A stretch of 64,000 bases of DNA from Streptomyces sp. 6-11-2 (GCF_006540305.1 NZ_BJOR01000001.1:4092001-4156000), one strand, 5' to 3'. Shown: positions 27,927 through 36,787, counted from the stretch's first letter. Notes: generated from the letters alone by a model not told the origin. A program made the numbers and translations.

Positions 27927-28526
27927 ATGGCCGAGGTCGCGACCGGGCGCCGCAGCCGCCTCACGCCCGAGCGTGAGGCGGAGCTGTACGCCGCGGTGCT
28001 CGACCTGCTCCGCGAGGTCGGCTACGACTCCCTCACCATGGACGCCGTCGCCGCCCGCACCCGCTCCAGCAAGGCCACCCTCTACCGTCAGTGGGGCGGG
28101 AAGGCCGAGCTCGTCGTGGGGGCCATGCGGCACGGCAAGCCGGTACGGCTCGACGCGATCGACACCGGAACGCTCCGTACCGACCTGCACGCCCTCGTCA
28201 CCCGCGAGGACGACTGCGTCATGGAGCAGAACTCCGCCCTGATGCGGGCCCTGGCCATGGCGATGCACACCAACCCGGACCTCAGACAGGCCTTCCGGGA
28301 GCAGCTCATCGAACCGGAGATGGCCGAGTTCCGCGCACTGCTGCAACGCGCCGTCGACCGGGGCGAGATCCGGGCGGACTGCCCGGCGCTGGACTTCGTG
28401 GTGCACATGCTGGCCGGCGGCTTCGTCGTCCGGACGCTCATCGAGGCCCAGCCGCCGACCCAGGCCTTCCTGCATTCGTACATCGACGCCGTGGTGCTCC
28501 CCGCCCTCGGCGTACGGACCTCCTGA
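27927..28526 (+). CDS. TetR family transcriptional regulator
   Basis: 199 aa from the ATG at 27927 (GGGAAGGCGG upstream); an earlier ATG at 27870 lies inside the promoter region. The N-terminal helix-turn-helix is LTPEREAELYAAVLDLLREVGYDSLTMDAVAARTRSSKATLYRQWGGKAELV. The C-terminal domain has the TetR_C fold (GTLRTDLHALV ... FREQLIEPEMAEFRALLQRAVDRGEI). It precedes an MMPL exporter by 104 bases and has paired palindromes upstream, so it likely represses itself and the exporter. Confidence 0.92.
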   Translation: MAEVATGRRSRLTPEREAELYAAVLDLLREVGYDSLTMDAVAARTRSSKATLYRQWGGKAELVVGAMRHGKPVRLDAIDTGTLRTDLHALVTREDDCVMEQNSALMRALAMAMHTNPDLRQAFREQLIEPEMAEFRALLQRAVDRGEIRADCPALDFVVHMLAGGFVVRTLIEAQPPTQAFLHSYIDAVVLPALGVRTS

Positions 28527-28630
28527 CACCTCTCCCCAGCAAGCCCACCCTCTGACGTCACCGCTCACGTCGTCGGGCTGATCACCCCTGCCCACAACCA
28601 CCCCCACGACATGACCGGGAGTACGTCAAC

Positions 28631-30847
28631 GTGGCCACGTTCCTCTACAGACTCGGCCGCCTCGCCTTCCGGCGACGGCACTTCGTCGCCCTGATCTGGC
28701 TGGCACTGCTGACCCTGGCGGGCGTCGGCGCCGTCTCCGCGCCGGCGGCCGGAAACACCTCCTTCTCCATCCCGGGCACCGAGGCGCAGAAGGCCTTCGA
28801 CCTGCTGGAACAGCGCTTCCCGGGGGCGAGCGCCGACGGGGCCACCGCCCGCGTGGTGTTCAAGGCGCCGAGCGGCGAGAAGATGACGGACGCCGGGAAC
28901 AAGGCGACCGTCGAGAAGACGGTCGAGGACCTGTCCCGCGGCTCCGAGGTCGCCTCCGTCGCCGACCCCTACACCGGAAGGGCCGTCAGCCGGGACGGCA
29001 CGATCGCCTACGCGTCGGTGCGGTACAAGGTCTCCGGCATGGAGCTGGAGGACGCCTCCCGCACCGCCCTGAACGAGGCCGCGCAGCACGCGCGGGACGC
29101 CGGGCTGACCGTGGAGATCGGCGGCGACGCCCTCCAGACCGCGCCGCAGACCGGCGCGAGCGAGGTCATCGGCATCGCGGTCGCGGCCGTCGTGCTCGTC
29201 ATCACCTTCGGCTCGCTCCTCGCGGCCGGACTGCCGCTGCTGACCGCGCTCGTCGGCGTCGGCATCGGCGTCTCGACGATCACCGCCCTCGCCCACACCC
29301 TGGACCTGGGCTCCACGACCTCCATCCTGGCCACGATGATCGGCCTCGCGGTCGGCATCGACTACGCCCTGTTCATCGTCTCCCGCTACCGGGCCGAACT
29401 CGCCGAGGGCCGCGAGCGCGAGGAGGCGGCCGGACGGGCCGTCGGCACGGCGGGCTCCGCGGTGGTCTTCGCCGGGCTGACGGTCGTGATCGCCCTGGTG
29501 GGCCTGTCCGTGGTCAACATCCCGATGCTGACGAAGATGGGCCTGGCGGCGGCCGGCACGGTCGTCATCGCCGTCCTCATCGCGCTGACGATGATCCCGG
29601 CCCTGCTGGGCTACGCGGGCCGCAAGGTCAAGCCGGCCGGCGCGTCGAGCGGGCTGCTCCGCCGCGGGCGCCCCGCGCGGCAGCCGGACCGGCCCAACAT
29701 GGGCACCCGCTGGGCGAGCTTCGTCGTCCGCCGCCCGGTCGCCGTGCTGCTGCTCGGCGTGCTCGGCCTGGGCGCCGCCGCGATCCCGGCCGCCTCCCTC
29801 GAACTGGGCCTGCCGGACGACGGCTCCCAGCCCGTCTCCACCACCCAGCGCCGCGCCTACGACCTGCTCTCGGAGGGCTTCGGACCCGGCTTCAACGGCC
29901 CGCTGATGGTCGTGGTCGACGCCAAGGACAGCACCGACCCCAAGGCGTCCTTCACCAAGGTCACGGACGAGATCAGGGGCCTCAAGAACGTCGTGACGGT
30001 GACGGAGGCGCAGCCCAACGAGGCCGGCGACACCGCGACCGTGACCGTCGTCCCCGACTCGAAGCCGTCCTCCACCGCCACCGAGGACCTGGTGCACGCC
30101 ATCCGCGGCGCGGGCGGCGACATCGAGGCGAAGACCGATGCGAAAGTCCTGGTCACCGGGTCCACGGCGATGAACATCGACGTCTCGCAGAAGCTCAACG
30201 ACGCGCTGCTGCCGTATCTGGCGCTGGTGGTCGGCCTGGCCTTCCTGCTGCTGATCGTGGTCTTCCGCTCGGTCCTGGTCCCGCTCAAGGCGGCACTCGG
30301 CTTCCTGCTGTCGGTGCTGGCGGCGCTCGGCGCGGTGGTCGCGGTCTTCCAGTGGGGCTGGCTGTCGGGCCTGATGAACGTGGAGGAGACCGGCCCGGTG
30401 ATGTCGATGATGCCGATCTTCATGGTGGGCGTCGTCTTCGGGCTCGCGATGGACTACGAGGTCTTCCTCGTCACCCGGATGCGCGAGGCGTACGTCCACG
30501 GGGAGAAGCCGGGCCAGGCCGTGGTGACCGGGTTCCGGCACGGCGCACGGGTGGTGACGGCCGCCGCGGTCATCATGATCGCCGTCTTCTCCGGCTTCAT
30601 CGGCTCCAGCGAGTCGATGGTCAAGATGATCGGCTTCGGGCTGGCGATCGCGGTGTTCTTCGACGCGTTCATCGTGCGCATGGCGATCGTGCCGGCCGTC
30701 CTGGCCCTGCTGGGCCGGCGGGCCTGGTGGCTGCCCGGCTGGCTGGAGCGCGCCCTGCCCGACGTGGACGTGGAGGGCACGGCCCTGCGCACCGAGCAGC
30801 CGCGGCACGCCGACCCGGACGAGCGGCGGGAACTCGTACAGGTGTGA
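28631..30847 (+). CDS. MMPL family RND transporter
   Basis: 738 aa, GTG start. Two repeats, each with an N-terminal helix, an outside domain and a helical bundle: LALLTLAGVGAVSAP, then ATMIGLAVGIDYALFIVSRYRAEL in repeat 1; VAVLLLGVLGLGAAAIP, then FGLAMDYEVFLVTRMREAY in repeat 2. The paired G-x-x-x-DY motifs are the proton-relay Asp-Tyr residues of MmpL transporters. MmpL proteins export lipids or siderophores or give drug efflux; there is no lipid biosynthesis gene nearby, so efflux under TetR control is more likely here (inference). Confidence 0.93.
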   Translation: MATFLYRLGRLAFRRRHFVALIWLALLTLAGVGAVSAPAAGNTSFSIPGTEAQKAFDLLEQRFPGASADGATARVVFKAPSGEKMTDAGNKATVEKTVEDLSRGSEVASVADPYTGRAVSRDGTIAYASVRYKVSGMELEDASRTALNEAAQHARDAGLTVEIGGDALQTAPQTGASEVIGIAVAAVVLVITFGSLLAAGLPLLTALVGVGIGVSTITALAHTLDLGSTTSILATMIGLAVGIDYALFIVSRYRAELAEGREREEAAGRAVGTAGSAVVFAGLTVVIALVGLSVVNIPMLTKMGLAAAGTVVIAVLIALTMIPALLGYAGRKVKPAGASSGLLRRGRPARQPDRPNMGTRWASFVVRRPVAVLLLGVLGLGAAAIPAASLELGLPDDGSQPVSTTQRRAYDLLSEGFGPGFNGPLMVVVDAKDSTDPKASFTKVTDEIRGLKNVVTVTEAQPNEAGDTATVTVVPDSKPSSTATEDLVHAIRGAGGDIEAKTDAKVLVTGSTAMNIDVSQKLNDALLPYLALVVGLAFLLLIVVFRSVLVPLKAALGFLLSVLAALGAVVAVFQWGWLSGLMNVEETGPVMSMMPIFMVGVVFGLAMDYEVFLVTRMREAYVHGEKPGQAVVTGFRHGARVVTAAAVIMIAVFSGFIGSSESMVKMIGFGLAIAVFFDAFIVRMAIVPAVLALLGRRAWWLPGWLERALPDVDVEGTALRTEQPRHADPDERRELVQV

Positions 30848-30870
30848 GTCCGTAGCTCGCCGGAGGGACC

Positions 30871-30912
30871 GGCCGGTGAGGGTGCCGTGGGGACGGCGCA
30901 CCCTCACCGGCC
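30871..30912 (+). terminator. terminator of the MMPL gene
   Basis: GGCCGGTGAGGGTGC / GCACCCTCACCGGCC, 15-bp perfect stem with a 12-nt loop, 24 bases after the stop. Confidence 0.8.
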
Positions 30913-30990
30913 TCGGCCTTCTCTGCGGCCTGGTCCATCACGTGGGAAATCTTTCGTGATGTCTGTAACCGGCAGCTAGCCTGCCGTTCC

Positions 30991-31530
30991 ATGACGACGA
31001 CATCCGAGTCAGGAGCCCACCCACGTTTCGCCGACGCCCTGCGCGAGCTGGGGCTCGACGAGCTGATCCCCGAGGTCCGCAGGTTTCCCGAGGCGACCAG
31101 GACCGCCGCCGAGGCCGCGGCGGCCGTCGGCTGCGAGCTGAGCCAGATCTGCAAGTCGCTGATCTTCGTGGCCTGGGGGTCCCCCCTGCTCGAGCGCAGT
31201 CGAGAGCTTGGGGGAGGCGAACCGGTGCTGGTGCTCATGGACGGTGCCTCGCGGGTGGACGTCGAGCGTGTCCGGGAGGAACTCGGCGCCGAGAAGGTCA
31301 CGCGGGCCAAGGCGGACGTCGTGCGCGAGGCGACCGGGTACGCCATCGGCGGCGTACCGCCCTTCGGGCACCGGACCCGGACCCGCGTGCTCGCCGACCG
31401 GTCGCTGCTGGACCACGACGTCATCTGGGCGGCCGCCGGAACCCCGTACACCGTCTTCCCCATGGCACCCGGGGCGCTGGTCGCCCAGGCCGGGGGCGTC
31501 CTCGTGGACGTGCGCGAGCGCACCTCGTGA
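30991..31530 (+). CDS. YbaK/EbsC-type aminoacyl-tRNA deacylase with in-frame repeat insertion
   Basis: 179 aa. Family members hydrolyse misacylated tRNAs (Cys- or Ala-tRNA-Pro). Seen: ATRTAAEAAAAVGCELSQICKSLIF (substrate-binding Lys), GASRVDVERVREELGAEKVTRAKAD and GYAIGGVPPFGH, the YbaK core. Between SLIFVA and EPVLVL there are about 14 extra residues, WGSPLLERSRELGG, where the family normally has a tight turn. They are encoded by a GC palindrome (31174-31217) of a type seen in Streptomyces intergenic DNA. The stop overlaps the EamA start (GTGA). Confidence 0.9.
   Translation: MTTTSESGAHPRFADALRELGLDELIPEVRRFPEATRTAAEAAAAVGCELSQICKSLIFVAWGSPLLERSRELGGGEPVLVLMDGASRVDVERVREELGAEKVTRAKADVVREATGYAIGGVPPFGHRTRTRVLADRSLLDHDVIWAAAGTPYTVFPMAPGALVAQAGGVLVDVRERTS
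31174..31217 (+). repeat. GC-palindrome repeat inserted in the deacylase gene
   Basis: TGGGGGTCCCCCC - TGCTCGA/TCGAGAGCT - TGGGGGAGG: about 44 bp with near-perfect dyad symmetry. Shorter relatives (TGGGGGTACCCCC ... GGGGGAG) lie inside the element at 51303-51531 on the other strand. Confidence 0.75.
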
Positions 31531-32372
31531 CGCCGGCGGTCACCGCGGCCGTCCTGCTCGCCGCGGTCACGCACGCCAGCTGGAACGCGATCGCCCACAA
31601 GATCACCGACAAACTGACCGGGTTCACCCTCATCGCGGGCGGCGGCCTGCTGATCGGGCTGGCCATGGCGCCGTTCGCCGCGCTCCCGGCCCGCGGCGCG
31701 TGGCCGTACCTGCTCTTCTCGGCCGCGATCCACGTCGTGTACTACGCCCTGCTGATGAAGTCCTTCCGGCTGGGCGACTTCGGGCAGGCCTATCCGATCG
31801 CGCGCGGCACCGCCCCGCTCGTCGTCACGGTGCTCGCCGCCGTCTTCGCCCACGAGGTGCCCGACGGCTGGGCGGCCGCGGGCATCGCCGTGTCCTGTGC
31901 CGGCCTGACCGGTGTCGCCCTGTGGGGCCTGCGCGGACGCCGGCCCGACTGGGCCGCGATCGGCGCCGCCCTGGCGACCGGACTGGCCATCGCGGCGTAC
32001 ACGGTCCTCGACGGGCTCGGGGTGCGGGCCTCCGGGTCGTCCCTCGGGTACATCGCCTGGCTGATGGCGATCCAGGGCGTGGTGATCCCGGCGTACGCGG
32101 TGTGGCACTGGCGCGGGCGCACGGTCGCCCAGCTGCGGCCGTACGCCGGGGTGGGGCTGCTCGGGGCGGCGCTGTCCGTGGCGGCGTACGCGCTGGTGCT
32201 GTGGGCGCAGACGAAGGCGGAACTCGCGCCGATCGCCGCGCTGCGGGAGTCGTCGATCATCGTGGGCGCCGCGATCGGCGCCGTGTTCTTCAAGGAGCGT
32301 TTCGGGGCGCCGCGCATCGCGGCCGCCGGGCTGCTGGTCGTCGGCATCGGGCTGATGCTGCACACCGGCTAG
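31527..32372 (+). CDS. EamA/DMT family transporter
   Basis: 281 aa with ten hydrophobic segments in two five-helix EamA repeats. Landmarks: THASWNAIAHKI in helix 1, YYALLMKSFRLGDFGQAYPIARGTAPL in repeat 1 and ALVLWAQTKAELAPIAALRESSIIVGAAIGAVFFKERFG in repeat 2, the characteristic end-of-repeat motif. Substrate unknown; relatives export amino acids or metabolites. The GTG start overlaps the deacylase stop, so the two are translationally coupled. Confidence 0.9.
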   Translation: MTPAVTAAVLLAAVTHASWNAIAHKITDKLTGFTLIAGGGLLIGLAMAPFAALPARGAWPYLLFSAAIHVVYYALLMKSFRLGDFGQAYPIARGTAPLVVTVLAAVFAHEVPDGWAAAGIAVSCAGLTGVALWGLRGRRPDWAAIGAALATGLAIAAYTVLDGLGVRASGSSLGYIAWLMAIQGVVIPAYAVWHWRGRTVAQLRPYAGVGLLGAALSVAAYALVLWAQTKAELAPIAALRESSIIVGAAIGAVFFKERFGAPRIAAAGLLVVGIGLMLHTG

Positions 32373-32462
32373 TGCCGGACTCCTTGGCCGGTGCGGGTTC
32401 CTTGGGTGCGCGGGCGGCGGCCGAGGAGCACCCTGGAAGCAGGTGTTCCGGAGGTGACCGTC

Positions 32463-32738
32463 ATGATGAAGACCGTTGTGGGATGGCACATCGAGCTGGA
32501 GTTCCAGGAGGACGGGCAGCACACCCGGGCGGCGGCGCTCGTCCGCTTGCCCGACGGCAGCGAGGTCCGGGCCCACGGCAGGGCCAGCCGCCATCACACC
32601 GACTCCGATCAGCCGCGGGTCGGCGAGGAGATCGCCGGCGCGAGGGCCCTGAACGAACTCGCCATGTTGCTCCTGACCAAGGCACACGGCGAGATCGACC
32701 AGGCGTCGGGCCGCACGTCGCAGCCCATCCACGTCTGA
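32463..32738 (+). CDS. DUF1876-type small protein
   Basis: 91 aa, beginning MMKTVVGWHIELEFQEDGQHTRAAALVRLPDG and containing ARALNELAMLLLTKAHGEI. It matches the short DUF1876 family, several copies of which are common in actinomycetes; the fold resembles a small alpha/beta double-stranded-RNA-binding-like domain, but the role is unknown. GGAGGTGACC precedes two adjacent ATGs; the first is used. It is convergent with the serine hydrolase gene. Confidence 0.82.
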   Translation: MMKTVVGWHIELEFQEDGQHTRAAALVRLPDGSEVRAHGRASRHHTDSDQPRVGEEIAGARALNELAMLLLTKAHGEIDQASGRTSQPIHV

Positions 32739-32754
32739 ACTCCCACGGGGAGCG

Positions 32755-33933
32755 CTACGTCAGGGACGTGCGCAGCGCGTGGACCAGGGCCTGGGCCCTG
32801 GGGTCCGCCGTCACATTGGGGTGGAAGCCGTTGGTGACGTAGGCGAAGGCGATGGCCGAGTCCGGGTCGGCGAAGGCCAGGGCGCCGCCGCGGCCGGGGT
32901 GGCCGAAGGAGCCGGGGCCGAGCAGCGGGGACGCCGGGCTGTGCAGCATGTGGCCGAGGCCGAAGCGTGTGGGGGCCACCAGCACGCGGTCGGGCCCGGC
33001 GGAGTGCTCCGTGCGGGCCAGCTCCGTGGTCTGCGGGGTGAACAGACGGATCCCGCCGTCCACCTCGCCGATCAGCGCCGCGTAGAAGCGGGCCAGACCG
33101 TCGGCCGTGGCGATGCCGTTGGACGCGGGCAGGACCGCCGCGCGGTAGGCGGGGTCGTTCTCGTCCGGCAGCGGGGTGATCGCCGCGAACGCCCGCCGGG
33201 TCAGCGACTCCGGGTCGGCGTACGCCTCGGCCACGGACCGCTTGGGGCGGGTGCGCAGACCCGCCGCGGAACGCGGCGGCTCCACCTGGCCCACCAGGCC
33301 CACGCGCCCGGCCTCGCCCGCCGGCAGCCCCACCCACAGGTCGGCCCCCACCGGGCCGGCCACCTCGCGCGCGATCCACTCGCCGATCGTCCGGCCCGTG
33401 ACCCGCCGCACCAGCTCGCCGGTCAGCCAGCTGTACGTCTGCGCGTGGTAGCCGTGGTCCGTGCCCGGCTCCCAGACCGGCGCCTGCGCGGCGACGGCCT
33501 CGGCGCCCAGCACCGGATCGGCGGCCTGCTCCGGTGTCAGCGGCCGGTCGAGGACGGGGACGCCCGCACGGTGGGCGAGCAGGTCGCGGACCCGGGTCCG
33601 CTCCTTGCCCGCCGCCTTGAACTCGGGCCAGTACGCTCCCACCGGCGCGTCCAGGTCCAGCTCCCCGCGCTGGTGCAGCAGCAGGAGTACGGCGGCGGCG
33701 ACACCCTTGGTCGCCGAGCGCACGATCTGCGCGGTGCCCCGCTCCCAGGGCGCCGAGTCCGCCGTACCGTCGACGTCCCGCGTCCCCGCCCACAGGTCCA
33801 CGACCCGGTGCCCGTCCCGGTACACGGCCACCGCCGCGCCCCGCTCGCCCCGGAGCGCGAAGTTCGCCGCGAACGCCTCCCCGACCTGCTCGAAGCCCTC
33901 GGCCACTGCGCCGTGCACGTCCACGTCCGCCAC
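32755..33933 (-). CDS. serine hydrolase (class C beta-lactamase/EstB-like)
   Basis: 392 aa. Seen: the SxxK nucleophile motif in IVRSATKGVAAAVLLLL, the Tyr motif in GYHAQTYSWLTGELVRRVTG, and the third-motif equivalent FGHPGRGGALAFADP. These identify the beta-lactamase-fold esterase/peptidase group (EstB, LACTB). No signal peptide is seen, so it is probably a cytoplasmic esterase or amidase rather than a resistance enzyme. The gene stands alone, convergent with the DUF1876-type gene and upstream of the cbi genes on the same strand. Confidence 0.88.
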   Translation of the reverse strand: MADVDVHGAVAEGFEQVGEAFAANFALRGERGAAVAVYRDGHRVVDLWAGTRDVDGTADSAPWERGTAQIVRSATKGVAAAVLLLLHQRGELDLDAPVGAYWPEFKAAGKERTRVRDLLAHRAGVPVLDRPLTPEQAADPVLGAEAVAAQAPVWEPGTDHGYHAQTYSWLTGELVRRVTGRTIGEWIAREVAGPVGADLWVGLPAGEAGRVGLVGQVEPPRSAAGLRTRPKRSVAEAYADPESLTRRAFAAITPLPDENDPAYRAAVLPASNGIATADGLARFYAALIGEVDGGIRLFTPQTTELARTEHSAGPDRVLVAPTRFGLGHMLHSPASPLLGPGSFGHPGRGGALAFADPDSAIAFAYVTNGFHPNVTADPRAQALVHALRTSLT

Positions 33934-34057
33934 TCCTTCCGCTCTTCGCCTGCGACAGTGGGTGCAACCAGCGGCCCCGGCCTGCGATTCCTGCGGCCGG
34001 TCGGCTTGGCACGATCGTTACGTCGACGCTGCCCGCTCGTCTGCCCGTCCCGACGGG

Positions 34058-34807
34058 TCAGGCGCCCGTCGTCACGGACCGCGGGTCGAAGCCGAAGGGC
34101 AGCTCCAGGCGGTGGGCGCGCATCAGCGCGTCGTCGGCGAGCAGTTCGCCGGTCGGTCCGTCCGCCACGATCACGCCGTCGCTCAGGACGAGCGAGCGCG
34201 GGCACAACTCCAGCGCGTACGGCAGGTCGTGGGTGACCATGAGCACTGTGACGTCCAACGATCGCAGGATGTCGGCCAGTTCACGGCGCGAGGCGGGGTC
34301 CAGGTTGGACGAGGGCTCGTCCAGGACCAGGATCTCCGGCTCCATGGCGAGGACGGTCGCCACCGCGACCCGGCGGCGCTGGCCGAAGGAGAGGTGGTGC
34401 GGCGGGCGGTCGGCGAAGTCCCCCATGCCGACCCGATCCAGGGCCGTGATGACCCGCGCCTCCAGCTCCGGCCCCTTGAGCCCGGCCGCAGCGGGCCCGA
34501 AGGCCACGTCCTCCCGCACGGTCGGCATGAACAACTGGTCGTCCGGGTCCTGGAAGACGATGCCGACCCTCTGCCGGATCTCGGCCATGTGCTTCCTGCC
34601 GACCGGCAGCCCGGCGACCCGCACCGTCCCGGTGCCCCCGCTCAGGATGCCGTTCAGATGCAGCACGAGGGTGGTCTTCCCGGCGCCGTTGGGGCCGAGC
34701 AGGGCGACCCGCTCGCCGCGTCCGATGCCGAAGTCGACACCGAACAGGGCCTGGTGGCCGTCGGGGTAGGCGAAGGCGAGGCCGGAGACCTCCAGAGAAG
34801 CTGTCAC
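34058..34807 (-). CDS. cbiO: energy-coupling factor ATPase, cobalt/nickel transporter
   Basis: 249 aa from the GTG at 34805-34807, which overlaps the cbiQ stop (GTGA); an ATG three codons upstream (34816) is an alternative. Complete ABC ATPase: Walker A LLGPNGAGKTT, Q-loop IVFQDPDDQLF, signature LSFGQRRRVAVATVLA, Walker B EILVLDEPSSNLDP, switch His MVTHDLPYA. In ECF transporters two such ATPases (here probably a homodimer, since only one gene is present) energise CbiQ and the metal-binding CbiM. Confidence 0.94.
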   Translation of the reverse strand: MTASLEVSGLAFAYPDGHQALFGVDFGIGRGERVALLGPNGAGKTTLVLHLNGILSGGTGTVRVAGLPVGRKHMAEIRQRVGIVFQDPDDQLFMPTVREDVAFGPAAAGLKGPELEARVITALDRVGMGDFADRPPHHLSFGQRRRVAVATVLAMEPEILVLDEPSSNLDPASRRELADILRSLDVTVLMVTHDLPYALELCPRSLVLSDGVIVADGPTGELLADDALMRAHRLELPFGFDPRSVTTGA

Positions 34808-35565
34808 AGGACCCATCCCAGCAGACAGACGGCGAGCGCGGCACAGGGGAGGGCCAGGGCGTACGACCACTGCGCCCGGGACGCGGTCACCTCGTCGATG
34901 ACCGGCATCGAACCGGCGTAGCCCCGGCTCACCATGGCCAGGTGCACCCGCTCCCCGCGCTCGTAGGAGCGGATGAACAGCGCGCCCGCGGACTTGGCGA
35001 GCACGCCCCAGTGCCGGAGCCCGCGCGCCTCGAACCCGCGTGACTCGCGGGCGATCCGCATCCGCCGCATCTCGTCGGTGATGACGTCGCCGTAACGGAT
35101 CATGAAGGACGCGATCTGCACCAGCAGCGGCGGCAGCTTCAGGCGTTGCAGGCCCAGCAGCAGTTCGCGCAGCTCCGTCGTGCTCGCCAGCAGCACGGAC
35201 GCGGCGACGCCGAGGGTGCCCTTGGCGAGTACGTTCCAGGCGCCCCGCAGCCCGTTCACGCTCAGCGACATCCCGAGGACGTCCACCCGCTCGCCCTGGG
35301 CCACGAACGGCATGAGCACCGCGAACGCGACGAACGGGACCTCGATCAGCAGCCGCTTGAGCAGGAAGCCGGCGGGCACGCGGGCCACGGAGGCGACGAC
35401 GGCGAGCAGGACGGCGTACACGGCGAACGCCCACATCGCCTCCCGCGGGGTCGACACCACGACCACGACGAAGGCGAAGGACGCGGCCAGTTTGGTGTGC
35501 GGCGGCAGCGCGTGCACGGGGGAGTGCCCGTGCCGGTACAGCCGGTGCGCGTGACCCGCCCCCAT
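34804..35565 (-). CDS. cbiQ: energy-coupling factor transmembrane protein CbiQ
   Basis: 253 aa, several hydrophobic helices. Begins with HRLYRHGHSPVHALPPHTKL, the conserved CbiQ start. The coupling motifs appear in MRRMRIARESRGFEARG and MVSRGYAGSMP (the two ARG-containing cytoplasmic helices that dock on the ATPases). One base separates it from cbiM, and it overlaps cbiO by 4 bases, so the three form one operon. Confidence 0.93.
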   Translation of the reverse strand: MGAGHAHRLYRHGHSPVHALPPHTKLAASFAFVVVVVSTPREAMWAFAVYAVLLAVVASVARVPAGFLLKRLLIEVPFVAFAVLMPFVAQGERVDVLGMSLSVNGLRGAWNVLAKGTLGVAASVLLASTTELRELLLGLQRLKLPPLLVQIASFMIRYGDVITDEMRRMRIARESRGFEARGLRHWGVLAKSAGALFIRSYERGERVHLAMVSRGYAGSMPVIDEVTASRAQWSYALALPCAALAVCLLGWVL

Positions 35566-35566
35566 G

Positions 35567-36622
35567 TCAGGCGGCCTGGGAGGAGGGGGCGGACGGCTCG
35601 GCGGCCGTACGCCGCCTGCGGACCACCCAGAAGACCGTGCTGCCCGCGACGACGGTCGCCCCGACGCCGATCACGCCCGCGAGCCCGCCGGACAGCCGGG
35701 CGTCGGAGACGTCCTTGACGCCGTAGTCGGCGAGCGGGGAGCCGGACGACGCGTGCCGCTCCTCCTTCTTGTCGATGCCCTGGTCGTGGGCGACCTTCTC
35801 CAGACCGTCCGGGTTGGCCGAGGCGTAGAAGCTGACGAACCCGGCGAGGACGAGGGAGGTGACCAGGCCGGTGATCCACAGCTTGCGGTGGGACCGGGCG
35901 GCGGCGGGCACGGGCGCCGGCTCGGCCGCGGGGGCGTCGACGAGTTCGCCGTTCACCCGCAGCTTCAGCCGCTGCTCCAGGCCGCGCGCGCCGTACACCA
36001 GGTCCGGGCGCACGGCGATGACGGCGCCCACGGTCAGCGCGGTGATCGCGGCCTCGCCGATGCCGATGAGGACGTGCACGCCGATCATGGCGGTGGCGAC
36101 CTTGCCGATCGCCACGTCGGTGGTGCCGCCGACCGCGTAGATCAGTGTGAAGGCGACGGCGGCGGCCGGTACGGAGACGAGCGCGGCGACGAAGGAGGCC
36201 ACGGTGACCGAGCGGCGGCGCCGCGGGAGCACCTTCACCAGTCCGCGGAAGACGGCGTAGGCCACCACCGTCGTGACGATCGCCATGTCGGTGATGTTGA
36301 CACCGAGCGCGGTCAGGCCGCCGTCGGCGAAGAGGATGCCCTGCATGAGCAGGACGACACTGACGCACAGGACCCCGGTGAAGGGGCCCACGAGTATCGC
36401 GGCCAGCGCCCCGCCGAGGAGGTGGCCGCTGGTGCCGGCCGCGACGGGGAAGTTCAGCATCTGCACGGCGAAGATGAACGCCGCGACGAGACCGGCCAGT
36501 GGCGCGGTCCGTTCGTCGAGTTCCCGGCGCGCACCGCGCAGGCTCACGGCGACGGCGCCGGCGGCGACGACTCCGGTGGCTACGGAGATGGGGGCGTTGA
36601 TGAATCCGTCAGGCACATGCAC
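35567..36622 (-). CDS. cbiM: CbiM-CbiN fusion, nickel/cobalt ECF substrate-specific component
   Basis: 351 aa. CbiM/NikM proteins must begin Met-His-(V/I)-Pro-Asp-Gly because the N-terminal amine and His2 bind the metal. That fixes the start at the GTG at 36620-36622 (MHVPDGFINAPIS); any earlier start would abolish function. Six or seven helices follow, with GTSGHLLGGALAAILVGPFTGVL. The C-terminal quarter has a further helix, PDGLEKVAHDQG and a last helix: the CbiN-like PDGLE domain, fused here instead of separate. A probable Nur box and leaderless promoter lie directly upstream. Confidence 0.94.
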   Translation of the reverse strand: MHVPDGFINAPISVATGVVAAGAVAVSLRGARRELDERTAPLAGLVAAFIFAVQMLNFPVAAGTSGHLLGGALAAILVGPFTGVLCVSVVLLMQGILFADGGLTALGVNITDMAIVTTVVAYAVFRGLVKVLPRRRRSVTVASFVAALVSVPAAAVAFTLIYAVGGTTDVAIGKVATAMIGVHVLIGIGEAAITALTVGAVIAVRPDLVYGARGLEQRLKLRVNGELVDAPAAEPAPVPAAARSHRKLWITGLVTSLVLAGFVSFYASANPDGLEKVAHDQGIDKKEERHASSGSPLADYGVKDVSDARLSGGLAGVIGVGATVVAGSTVFWVVRRRRTAAEPSAPSSQAA

Positions 36623-36628
36623 CGTTCG

Positions 36629-36659
36629 ATGATAGAGGCTTGTTGCGAACCTCTTGCAA
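36629..36659 (-). promoter_or_regulatory. probable Nur box overlapping a leaderless cbiM promoter
   Basis: Reading the minus strand, TTGCAA-GAGGT-TCGCAA (36659-36643) matches the Streptomyces nickel regulator Nur motif TTGCAA-N5-TTGCAA at 11 of 12 arm positions. TTGCAA also serves as a -35, 19 nt before TATCAT (36634-36629) as -10. That -10 ends only 6 nt before the start GTG, so the mRNA would begin at or next to the start codon. Nickel-dependent repression by Nur is inferred. Confidence 0.7.
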
Positions 36660-36787
36660 GAGCGAGGACCTCGTCGATGTGTGCCGTTTGCCGGACGTTC
36701 GAGAAGCGGAATCCTGGAAATATGCGACATTGGGGGGAAGCGGATGTTCAGCCCTCGCATAAGTCACACAGCGTTAGGGGTCGTCCG

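Noticed and set aside
24151..28242. A 1363-codon plus-strand frame over the tricorn gene
   Set aside because: Antisense shadow: no family similarity, and the tricorn tetrad is complete on the other strand.
32364..32380. Second copy of the MITE end (CTAGTGCC) after the EamA gene
   Set aside because: Similarity stops after CTAGTGC; the GTGACCGGAAAGG part is absent and there is no partner repeat.
34058..36622. Biotin or energy-coupling vitamin transporter
   Set aside because: The substrate component has the MHVPDG metal-binding start and a PDGLE domain, so it is of the nickel/cobalt type.
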